Assembly (NCBI GenBank): GCA_030647575.1
Contig: JAUSJS010000341.1
Coordinates: 1-7,852 of the forward strand
Direction of reading: 5' to 3'
Length of the DNA stretch: 7,852 nt
DNA from: Candidatus Limnocylindrales bacterium
GTDB taxonomy: Bacteria; Chloroflexota; Limnocylindria; Limnocylindrales; CSP1-4
In this document: positions 1 to 5,775 of the stretch, in pieces
Numbering within the stretch: position 1 is the first letter of the stretch
Layout: every line of letters starts with the position of its first letter
Translations under genes and position numbers: made by a program
The notes under the pieces: model-generated
What the model saw: the letters and a program-made list of their open reading frames with translations, nothing else
What the model was told of the DNA's origin: nothing
Database searches by the model: none

Positions 1-202
1 GCAGCGCCGCCCGGATGCACGCTCGCACGCGCTCGAGGATTTCGTCGGCGTCGTGCTCGACCCAGCCCGGCCGCGACGTGATCTGCCGGTGCTCCAGCTG
101 GTGACTGACGACCGGCCGGCCGGCGTGATCGAACAGGATGCAGCGGCTGCTCGTGGTGCCCTGGTCGATGGCAGCGACGAGCGAGCGCGGCGCAACGGTC
201 AT
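1..202 (-). CDS. glpK: Glycerol kinase, N-terminal fragment (cut by window edge)
   Basis: This is the first 67 codons of an FGGY-family kinase that phosphorylates glycerol with ATP to sn-glycerol 3-phosphate in the cytoplasm, the entry step of glycerol use. The N-terminus is highly diagnostic: the phosphate-binding motif DQGTTSSR lies at residues 13-20, followed by a short strand (CILFD) and the family signature PGWVEHD at residues 45-51. These match the N-terminus of well-known GlpK proteins at the expected distances; other FGGY sugar kinases lack the GWVEHD block. The ATG at 202-200 has no Shine-Dalgarno but has a TACCAT hexamer 7 nt upstream, so a leaderless mRNA is likely. The gene lies 73 nt downstream of the protease gene on the same strand but appears to have its own promoter. 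The catalytic C-terminal domain lies outside the window, so integrity cannot be judged. Confidence 0.95.
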   Translation of the reverse strand, partial: MTVAPRSLVAAIDQGTTSSRCILFDHAGRPVVSHQLEHRQITSRPGWVEHDADEILERVRACIRAAL

Positions 203-203
203 G

Positions 204-224
204 GGCGCGATGGTACGTCGCGCC
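204..224. promoter_or_regulatory. Perfect 7-bp inverted repeat over the glpK promoter (candidate operator)
   Basis: GGCGCGA (204-210) and TCGCGCC (218-224) are exact reverse complements separated by 7 bp, giving a compact 21-bp dyad. It covers the candidate -10 element and reaches to within 2 bp of the glpK ATG. This size and position are typical of an operator for a dimeric repressor. No particular regulator can be named from the sequence. In GC-rich DNA a CG-only dyad could arise by chance, so confidence is moderate. Confidence 0.4.
210..215 (-). promoter_or_regulatory. Candidate -10 element of glpK (leaderless)
   Basis: On the minus strand the hexamer TACCAT fits the TANNNT -10 consensus and is followed by 7 nt and then the glpK ATG. 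Transcription would therefore start at or next to the start codon. No purine-rich ribosome site and no TTGACA-like -35 are visible. The call rests on spacing and on recurrence of the same arrangement at two other genes in the window. Confidence 0.55.
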
Positions 225-275
225 GAAGGCGGGAGAGCCGCTGATGATTCGGTTTGGCGGTCCGCAGGGTCGCCG

Positions 276-1271
276 CTAGTTCCCGACGATGACGTTCCCA
301 GTGATTGCGTTCGTCGCGGCGCTGTAGGTGGCCGCTGTTTCCTCGTTGAACTTCGGCCCGTATATCTTCTTGAAGAGGCGGTAGCCGTACGAATTGACGG
401 AGCTTAAGGTCCCGGTCCCGATCCCGCTCGCCTCAACAAAGCCGGTCAGCCACGGGCCGCCGGATGAACCGCCGGTCATGTTGCAGTCGATGCCGAGGGT
501 CAGGTTGCCGTTCAACGCGTCCGTGAAGACCTGATCCGAACAGTACGTGAGGTCGTATCCGTTGTACTTGCCGGCCGCCGGATAGCCAAAGTCGAAGACC
601 TGGGTTCCGACCGCCGGGGCCGAGAAGCTGTAGCCGAACGAACCGGCCACCGCATCGAGCTGAGTGGCGGCCGGCGACAGCCCGCCGCTGCCCACAACGG
701 CGAACGACCAGTCGTGGAGGGTTGCCTGGGTGTTGAAACCACCGGCCGAGGCGAAGCCGTTGTGGACGACCAGCGCCGTCGCGGTCCAGCACCCATACAG
801 CGATTCGCCGCACGTGTAGGTCGCGTTGGTGTCGAAGGCCGGGTAGAACATCCAGTTCGTGGCGAACGCCCCGTTCGTCTCGTCGTACGCGCAATGCCCG
901 GCCGTCAGGACGATCGAATAGGTCGTTCGGTCGTCGTTGATCACCGCGCCGCTGCAGATGTAGTCGCTGCCGCCCATCGTGAACAGGACCTTGCCGGAGG
1001 TGTCGACGATCTGGCCGCCCTTCGTCCAGCTGGCGCCGGTCACGTTGTTGCCGCCGCTCGAGGGTTTGCCCGCAGTGGGTACGAACTGACCATCGGGCGT
1101 GCGCACGAAATCGCGTGGGATCGCGTTCGCGATCCGGTCTCTGGTCCAGTAGGCGAGGATCCGGGCCTGCTCCGAGTTGCCCTGGTCCTGGGCCAGGACG
1201 GGCGCGGCCGCGCTCGGCAATAGCACGCTCGCCAGCAGGACGATCGCGGTGATGGGACGTGAGCGTCGCAT
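276..1271 (-). CDS. Secreted trypsin-like (S1 family) serine protease
   Basis: This 331-residue protein is a likely extracellular endopeptidase of the chymotrypsin fold. A Sec signal peptide spans about residues 1-28: an arginine-rich start, a hydrophobic core, and a VLA cleavage site before QDQ. The catalytic triad is visible: His126 in LTAGHC, Asp187 in HDWSF, and Ser270 in GGSSGGPW. Six cysteines (107, 127, 154, 161, 244, 263) suit disulfides in a secreted enzyme; Cys107 with Cys127 would be the conserved bridge beside the catalytic His. Residues 29-95 look like a propeptide or N-terminal extension. The ATG at 1271 was chosen because it begins the signal peptide and has AAGGAG 10 nt upstream; the frame stays open to 1424, but that extension would bury the signal peptide. 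Substrate preference is unknown. The gene is divergent from the DUF2330 gene. Confidence 0.88.
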   Translation of the reverse strand: MRRSRPITAIVLLASVLLPSAAAPVLAQDQGNSEQARILAYWTRDRIANAIPRDFVRTPDGQFVPTAGKPSSGGNNVTGASWTKGGQIVDTSGKVLFTMGGSDYICSGAVINDDRTTYSIVLTAGHCAYDETNGAFATNWMFYPAFDTNATYTCGESLYGCWTATALVVHNGFASAGGFNTQATLHDWSFAVVGSGGLSPAATQLDAVAGSFGYSFSAPAVGTQVFDFGYPAAGKYNGYDLTYCSDQVFTDALNGNLTLGIDCNMTGGSSGGPWLTGFVEASGIGTGTLSSVNSYGYRLFKKIYGPKFNEETAATYSAATNAITGNVIVGN

Positions 1272-1281
1272 GAGCAGGCAT

Positions 1282-1287
1282 CTCCTT
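1282..1287 (-). promoter_or_regulatory. Ribosome binding site of the protease gene
   Basis: AAGGAG on the minus strand lies 10 nt before the ATG at 1271. It decides the start in favour of the signal-peptide methionine over in-frame upstream codons. A TAGTCT hexamer at 1311-1306 could be the -10 element, which would give a leadered mRNA, but no good -35 is seen. Confidence 0.65.
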
Positions 1288-1469
1288 CGGTGGATTGGCG
1301 GATGAAGACTAACCGAGTCCGGCCTGAACGGCGAGCCCCCGGCCAATGATCTGGTGTGGCGAGGCACCGCCCACGAGGCCGCCACGGCCACGGCCGACCA
1401 GGCCGAGCCGCGACGGGAACCCATCCCGAGGCTCCGGAGTCTGACCGGAAACGGACCGACCCATCCTGC

Positions 1470-1479
1470 GTCGGCCGAC
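1470..1479. repeat. 10-bp perfect palindrome upstream of the DUF2330 gene
   Basis: GTCGGCCGAC is its own reverse complement and lies 3 bp before the AGGAGG site of the DUF2330 gene. The 10-mer CGGCCGACCA, which includes most of it, recurs at 1391-1400 and 1472-1481, both inside the divergent protease/DUF2330 spacer. It may be an operator half or simply GC-rich coincidence. Confidence 0.25.
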
Positions 1480-1482
1480 CAC

Positions 1483-1488
1483 AGGAGG
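1483..1488 (+). promoter_or_regulatory. Ribosome binding site of the DUF2330 gene
   Basis: A full AGGAGG Shine-Dalgarno lies 7 nt before the ATG at 1496. It fixes the start, which also coincides with the beginning of a good signal peptide. Confidence 0.8.
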
Positions 1489-1495
1489 GTCGACG

Positions 1496-2554
1496 ATGAC
1501 CCGTTCGATCAGCCGAGCCGGTGCCGCCTTCGGTGCCGCCCTTCTCGTCGTCGCCCTGTCGGCGGCCCCGGCGTTCGCCTGCGGCGGCCTGATCGGCCCG
1601 AACGGCGCGGTCAACCTACTGCGGACCACGACCCTGGCGGGCTACCACGACGGCGAGGAGCACTACATCACGGCCTTCCAGTTCGCCGGCGGTGGCGGGT
1701 CGTTTGGCTCATTGACGCCACTCCCCGGGATCCCGTCGAAGGTCGAAAAGGGCGGCGATTGGACGCTGCAGCGCCTGGTCCTCGAGACGGAGCCGCAGCG
1801 GGAGGCCCTGTTCCTCGCCGCCGACGCCGTGGGCGCGGCGCGTTCCGCCGAGGAGCTGATGAAGGTTCGGATCGACGCCCTCGACATCACGGTCCTGCGC
1901 GGCGGGCCCGCCGAAGTCGGCAAATGGGCGACCGACCACGGCTTCCGCCTCCCGCCCGACTCGCCCGAGGTCCTCGACTTCTACGCCGCCCGCTCCCCGA
2001 TCTTCCTGGCGGCCGTATTCGATGGCGACGCGGCGGCCGAGCGTGGCGAGGCGGTCGGCGACGGAACGCCGGTCCACATCACGATCCCGACCGACAACCC
2101 GTGGGTCCCGCTGCGCATCCTGGCGCTCGGCAAGAGCGCGGCCGAACGGGTCGAGGCCGACGTCTACCTGCTGACCGACCGCGCCCCGGCGTTGCTCCCC
2201 GCGCCGGACGGCTCGAACGGCCTGGAGCTCGGCCACAGCGCGGCGGCCACGGAGTCGCTCCTGACTGACTTGCGCTCAGACCGCGGCATGGACTGGGTCC
2301 CGTCGTCCGCCTGGCTGACCAAGGTCCGGATCGACGCTTCGGCGCCGCAGCTCGGGTTCGATCTCGCGATCGATGCGTCCGGAGCCCGTCAGCCCTCGAG
2401 GGTGATGGCCGGGCTGGATCTGCCCGGTTCGGTGGTCGCGCCGAATCCCTGGGCGAACGTGCTGCGGACGTTGGTCGCACTGACGTTCACGATCGGTGGC
2501 ATCGGCGGGATCCTCTACCTGCTGATTCGCCGCCCGCCGCTGACGGCGGCCTGA
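1496..2554 (+). CDS. DUF2330 family membrane-anchored extracytoplasmic protein
   Basis: This 352-residue protein belongs to the DUF2330 family, whose biochemical function is not known to me. A signal peptide spans residues 1-28, with cleavage expected at AFA before CGG; the Cys-Gly-Gly start of the mature chain is typical of the family. The characteristic early segment follows (CGGLIGPNG, then EEHYITAFQF and GSLTPLPGIP, residues 29-80). A large extracytoplasmic domain extends to about residue 320. One transmembrane helix (about 322-344) and a short RR-containing cytoplasmic tail close the protein, giving a type I topology. The lone Cys29 is not in a clean lipobox, so a lipoprotein is less likely. 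The start has a perfect Shine-Dalgarno. The cupredoxin gene begins 8 nt after the stop, so the two are probably co-transcribed and may act together at the outer face of the membrane; that partnership is inference. Confidence 0.85.
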   Translation: MTRSISRAGAAFGAALLVVALSAAPAFACGGLIGPNGAVNLLRTTTLAGYHDGEEHYITAFQFAGGGGSFGSLTPLPGIPSKVEKGGDWTLQRLVLETEPQREALFLAADAVGAARSAEELMKVRIDALDITVLRGGPAEVGKWATDHGFRLPPDSPEVLDFYAARSPIFLAAVFDGDAAAERGEAVGDGTPVHITIPTDNPWVPLRILALGKSAAERVEADVYLLTDRAPALLPAPDGSNGLELGHSAAATESLLTDLRSDRGMDWVPSSAWLTKVRIDASAPQLGFDLAIDASGARQPSRVMAGLDLPGSVVAPNPWANVLRTLVALTFTIGGIGGILYLLIRRPPLTAA

Positions 2555-2562
2555 GGCCTCGG

Positions 2563-3012
2563 GTGGCCGCAACGATGACGGCGCATCGCCGGCCGGGGCG
2601 CCTCGCCCTGGTCGGCGGCCTGGCCCTCGCGCTCGGGTTGGCCGGGATAGCGGCCGCGTGGGCGGACGCTCCGGGCAGCGGTCCGGTGACGGTGGAGATC
2701 CCGATCCGCTACTCGCACTACGAGCGGAACGAGGTGGCCATACGGGCCGGGGTGCCGGTCACGTTCGTGCTGCGCAACGGCGATCCGATCGACCACGAAT
2801 GGATCGTCGGTGAGGCTGCCGTGCACGAGCGACACCGCAGCGGGACGGAGCCGGTCCACGCGTCGAGCCCCACCGAGGTGACCGTGGCGGCCGGCACCAG
2901 CGCCGTGACGACGGTCACGTTCACGAAGCCCGGGATGTACCTCTACATCTGCCACCTGCCCGGGCACGAGGCCTACGGGATGGTCGGCACGCTCCGGGTC
3001 ACGGGCGGCTGA
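2563..3012 (+). CDS. Cupredoxin (blue type 1 copper) protein, exported
   Basis: This 149-residue protein has an N-terminal signal or anchor (about residues 11-34, possible cleavage AWA before DAPG) and one cupredoxin domain. Probable copper ligands are His78 in the DHEW segment and the C-terminal cluster Cys130, His135 and Met140. The Cys-x4-His-x4-Met spacing is that of rusticyanin/sulfocyanin-type proteins rather than plastocyanin (Cys-x2-His). The beta-strand pattern (VTFVLRNGD, then TVTFTKPGMYLYIC) is typical of the fold. It probably carries single electrons, or binds copper, outside the membrane. The start is GTG at 2563 with GAGG 6 nt upstream, inside the end of the preceding gene; an in-frame ATG at 2575 is an alternative and would still keep the signal segment. 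It follows the DUF2330 gene by 8 nt and ends 2 nt from the stop of the convergent deacetylase gene. Confidence 0.87.
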   Translation: MAATMTAHRRPGRLALVGGLALALGLAGIAAAWADAPGSGPVTVEIPIRYSHYERNEVAIRAGVPVTFVLRNGDPIDHEWIVGEAAVHERHRSGTEPVHASSPTEVTVAAGTSAVTTVTFTKPGMYLYICHLPGHEAYGMVGTLRVTGG

Positions 3013-3014
3013 GC

Positions 3015-3911
3015 CTACGGGCGGATGACCGGCGGCTCGTGGAGGACCGGCGGGAGATCCAGGGTTTCGACCCAGGCCGCCAGCTCGTCCCCGGTCGCCA
3101 GCCACAGGCCGTCGATGGCGGCCGCGCGCTCGATGAGCCGTTCCGCGGCAGCGGCGCGAGCCGGCCGGCCCGAGACGCACGGGTGCATCGTCAGCGCGTA
3201 GAGGCCACCGACCTCGACGATCGCATCGAGCTCCTCGGCCCAGGCCGCGCAGACCTCCGACGGCCGGCCGATCGGTGAGCTGCTGGTGAAGCCCGGCAGG
3301 TAGTTGTAGCGGTTCCAGTCGTCGAGCGACCAGTGCACCGGGAGCTCGATCAGGGTCGGCGAGCCGGGCTCGGCGGAGGTGGCCAATCGATATGGGTGGT
3401 CGGAATCCATCAGCGCCGAGTCGTAGCGGAAGCCCTCGCGGGCGAGGAGCGCCGGCGTCCGAAAGTTCATGTCCCAGGACGGCGCTCGGTAGCCGGTCGG
3501 GCGGAGGCCGAGCACCTCGTCCAAGGCGGCGAGGCCGCGCCTGAGGTAGCCGATCTCTGTTTCCTCATCGACGCCGCGAACCGATTCGTGCAGGTAGCCG
3601 TGGTGCCCGATCTCGTGGCCGGCATCCCGGACGCTTCGAACGACGTCCGGCCAGGTCTCGGCCACCCAGCCCGGCACGAAGAAGGTCGTTCGGAGGCGAA
3701 GCCGGTCCAGCATCCGCAGGATGCGCGGCACGGCCACCTTCGGGCCGTAGCGCTGGTGCCCGATCACGTCGAGGTGGCGGCCGGTCTCCGGATGGTCGCC
3801 GAGCATGACCGCCTCGGCGTCCACATCGAAGCTGAACAGCGCGGCGGCGCGGACGCCATCGGGCCAGCGAAATCCGGGTGGAAGCGGGTGGCGAGTGTCG
3901 TCGTGTGGCAT
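3015..3911 (-). CDS. Polysaccharide deacetylase-like protein (NodB/CE4, HpPgdA/PuuE type)
   Basis: This 298-residue metal-dependent deacetylase of the NodB fold has no signal peptide, so it is probably cytoplasmic, like the HpPgdA/PuuE subgroup. Motifs in order: FSFDVD with Asp29 and Asp31 (motif 1, catalytic base and metal); GHEIGHHGYLH with the metal pair His104 and His108 (motif 2); GYRAPSWD around Arg142 (motif 3); and LTMHP with His243 (late catalytic motif). The ELPVHWSLDDW segment near residues 189-199 also fits this subgroup. Members act on peptidoglycan-like sugars or on small amides, for example allantoinase-like enzymes; the substrate cannot be decided here. The ATG at 3911 was chosen because homology begins soon after it and TACCCT lies 6 nt upstream. 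The frame is open to 4238, but that part overlaps the malic enzyme gene and looks non-coding. The malic enzyme gene is divergent. Confidence 0.85.
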   Translation of the reverse strand: MPHDDTRHPLPPGFRWPDGVRAAALFSFDVDAEAVMLGDHPETGRHLDVIGHQRYGPKVAVPRILRMLDRLRLRTTFFVPGWVAETWPDVVRSVRDAGHEIGHHGYLHESVRGVDEETEIGYLRRGLAALDEVLGLRPTGYRAPSWDMNFRTPALLAREGFRYDSALMDSDHPYRLATSAEPGSPTLIELPVHWSLDDWNRYNYLPGFTSSSPIGRPSEVCAAWAEELDAIVEVGGLYALTMHPCVSGRPARAAAAERLIERAAAIDGLWLATGDELAAWVETLDLPPVLHEPPVIRP

Positions 3912-3917
3912 GAGCGA

Positions 3918-3923
3918 AGGGTA
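3918..3923 (-). promoter_or_regulatory. Candidate -10 element of the deacetylase gene (leaderless)
   Basis: TACCCT on the minus strand (TANNNT) is followed by 6 nt and then the ATG at 3911. No Shine-Dalgarno is visible, so a leaderless transcript is likely. No clear -35 is present. Confidence 0.5.
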
Positions 3924-3968
3924 GCCGCTCGATCGGCGTTCGTGGCAGCGCCGCCCCAACGTCCCGGC

Positions 3969-4002
3969 CCGTGACGCGCGGGGCGGCGCCCGAGCGTCAC
4001 GG
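3969..4002. promoter_or_regulatory. Perfect 9-bp inverted repeat in the deacetylase/malic enzyme divergent promoter
   Basis: CCGTGACGC (3969-3977) and GCGTCACGG (3994-4002) are exact reverse complements with a 16-bp spacer. The right arm ends 5 bp before the candidate -10 of the malic enzyme gene, so the dyad spans the -35 region. If both flanking genes are leaderless, this DNA lies in neither mRNA. A DNA operator is therefore more likely than an RNA hairpin. Both genes could be controlled from it. The regulator is unknown. Confidence 0.5.
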
Positions 4003-4007
4003 ACCGC

Positions 4008-4013
4008 TATCCT
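4008..4013 (+). promoter_or_regulatory. Candidate -10 element of the malic enzyme operon (leaderless)
   Basis: TATCCT (TANNNT) is followed by 7 nt and then the ATG at 4021, with no Shine-Dalgarno between. Transcription probably starts at or beside the A of the start codon. The -35 position holds only GC-rich sequence overlapping the inverted repeat, which could mean dependence on an activator. Confidence 0.6.
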
Positions 4014-4020
4014 CGCTGGG

Positions 4021-5775
4021 ATGCGCCCACTCCCCTCACCCTTTGACGACATCGCCGCCGGTCGTCCCGCCAACATCGCGCTGGCCGGGCCGGCGCTCCT
4101 CGGCAGCCGGCTCCTGACCAAGGACCTCGCCTTTCCGAAGTCGGAGCGTGAGGTATTCCGGCTGCGCGGGCTGCTCCCCGACCGCGTCCTCACGATCGAG
4201 GAGCAAGAGGAGCTCGAGCTCGAGCACCTGCGCCGCAAGAGCGACGCGCTCGAGGCCTACATCGGACTCGCGGCGCTCCAGGATCGCAACGCGACCCTCT
4301 TCTATCGGCTGCTCGCGGACCACCTCGCCGAGTTCCTGCCGATCGTCTACACGCCGACGGTCGGGCGAGCCTGCATGGAGTTCAGCCACATCATCCGGCG
4401 GACGCGCGGCGTCTGGATCACCCCGGCCGACCGCGACCGCATCCCCGAACTGCTCCGCCAGGGTCCGTACGACGACGTCCGGCTGATCGTCGTCACCGAC
4501 AACGAGCGGATCCTGGGGCTCGGCGACCAGGGCGCGGGCGGCATGGCGATCCCGATCGGGAAGCTGGCCCTCTATACCGCGGCCTGCGGGATCCACCCGG
4601 CGCTTACCCTGCCGGTTTCGCTCGATGTCGGGACCGACAACCCGACCTTGCTTGGCGACCCGCTCTACCTGGGGTATCGAGCCCCACGCCTGCGCGGCCC
4701 GGAGTACGACGCGTTGGTCGAGGCGTTCGTGGCCGCGGTCGCCGAGGTCTGGCCGGGCTGCGTCATCCAGTGGGAGGACTTCAAGCAGGGAAACGCTCTG
4801 CGCATCCTCGATCGCTATCAGGCGCGCGTGCCGTCGTTCAACGACGATGTCCAGGGAACGGCCGCGGTGGTGGTCGCGGGGATCCTCACCGCCCTCCGGG
4901 CGCTGGGAACGACGCTCGCGGAGATCCGGGTCGCGCTGGCCGGGGCCGGCGCCGCGGGCATCGGGATCGCCCGGCTGATCCAGCTCTCGATGCTCGAGTC
5001 GGGCATGGACGAGGCGAGCGTGCGGCGGTCGATCGTGCTCGTCGACTCGCACGGTCTCGTCCACGATGGCCGGGCGGACCTGGACGCGACGAAACGGGCG
5101 CTCGCGTTACCGGCCGCGATTGCCACCGAGTACGGGTTCGCTGTCGATGGTGGCGGGCCCGGCCCAGGGCTCGTCGAGACGATCGAGCGGGTCCGGCCGA
5201 CCGTTCTGGTCGGCACGACCGCCGTGGGCGGCACCTTCGACGAGCGGGTGATTCGGGCGATGGCGGCTGCGACGGGCCGCCCGATGGTGCTGCCGCTCTC
5301 CAATCCGACCTCGAAGGCCGAGGCCACGCCGGTCGACATCATGCGCTGGACCGAGGGTCGGGCTCTCGTCGCCACCGGTTCGCCATTCGACGCCGTCGAG
5401 GTCGACGGCCGGAGGCACGAGGTCGGCCAGGCCAACAACGTGTTCATCTTCCCGGGTCTCGGTCTTGGGGCGATCGCCGCGGAGGCGAGCGCGATCACGC
5501 CGCGCATGTTCCTGCTCGCCGCGCGGTCGCTGTCGGGCGCGGTCACCAGCTCACGCCTGGCATCGGGCGCGCTCTACCCCCCGGTCAGCGAGCTGCGCGC
5601 CGTGTCGCGGTCGATCGCGATCGAGGTCGCCAGGGAGGCGGTCGCGGCGGGAGTGGCCGGCATCGATCCCGCGACCGACATCGATACCCTGGTGGACGGC
5701 GCGATGTGGTGGCCCGAATACGTCCCGTATCTGCCGGCCCGGCCGGCCGAACGGCGGCGCGACAGCGAGACATGA
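4021..5775 (+). CDS. maeA: NAD-dependent malic enzyme
   Basis: This cytoplasmic enzyme oxidatively decarboxylates malate to pyruvate and CO2 with NAD(P)+ and Mg2+/Mn2+, linking the TCA cycle to pyruvate. The 584-residue length matches the large malic enzymes (eukaryotic and E. coli MaeA type), not the short or MaeB-fused forms. Catalytic Tyr110 lies in YTPTVG; the signature TDNERILGLGDQGAGGM spans residues 159-175, with catalytic Lys181 following. Metal ligands are Glu252 and Asp253 (WEDF) and Asp276 in FNDDVQGT. The NAD domain holds the glycine loop GAGAAGIG (308-315), LSNPTSKAEA with Asn428, and NNVFIFPGLGLG with Asn473. All key residues are present. NAD preference is inferred from family similarity. 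The start is supported by the TATCCT element 7 nt upstream. The alcohol dehydrogenase gene overlaps the stop by 4 nt. The symbol is by family; organism-specific naming may differ. Confidence 0.95.
   Translation: MRPLPSPFDDIAAGRPANIALAGPALLGSRLLTKDLAFPKSEREVFRLRGLLPDRVLTIEEQEELELEHLRRKSDALEAYIGLAALQDRNATLFYRLLADHLAEFLPIVYTPTVGRACMEFSHIIRRTRGVWITPADRDRIPELLRQGPYDDVRLIVVTDNERILGLGDQGAGGMAIPIGKLALYTAACGIHPALTLPVSLDVGTDNPTLLGDPLYLGYRAPRLRGPEYDALVEAFVAAVAEVWPGCVIQWEDFKQGNALRILDRYQARVPSFNDDVQGTAAVVVAGILTALRALGTTLAEIRVALAGAGAAGIGIARLIQLSMLESGMDEASVRRSIVLVDSHGLVHDGRADLDATKRALALPAAIATEYGFAVDGGGPGPGLVETIERVRPTVLVGTTAVGGTFDERVIRAMAAATGRPMVLPLSNPTSKAEATPVDIMRWTEGRALVATGSPFDAVEVDGRRHEVGQANNVFIFPGLGLGAIAAEASAITPRMFLLAARSLSGAVTSSRLASGALYPPVSELRAVSRSIAIEVAREAVAAGVAGIDPATDIDTLVDGAMWWPEYVPYLPARPAERRRDSET

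Noticed and set aside
221..231. CGCC-GAA-GGCG hairpin between the protease stop and the glpK start, as a terminator
   Set aside because: Only a 4-bp stem with a triloop and no T-run; it also lies in the glpK promoter region, so a terminator call is not supported.
1272..1424. In-frame N-terminal extension of the protease
   Set aside because: It would place 51 unrelated residues before a textbook signal peptide, and the Shine-Dalgarno points to the ATG at 1271.
3912..4238. In-frame N-terminal extension of the deacetylase
   Set aside because: It would overlap the malic enzyme coding region by more than 200 nt and reads as low-complexity Ser/Arg; family similarity starts after the ATG at 3911.
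4036..5064. 342-codon open frame on the minus strand opposite the malic enzyme gene
   Set aside because: Antisense shadow without recognisable domains; the sense frame has every malic enzyme motif.
4770..5771. Long open frame upstream of and in frame with the alcohol dehydrogenase, which would give a 703-residue fusion
   Set aside because: The upstream part is an out-of-frame reading of the malic enzyme gene, rich in Arg and Gly with no domain; dehydrogenase similarity starts exactly at the ATG at 5772.
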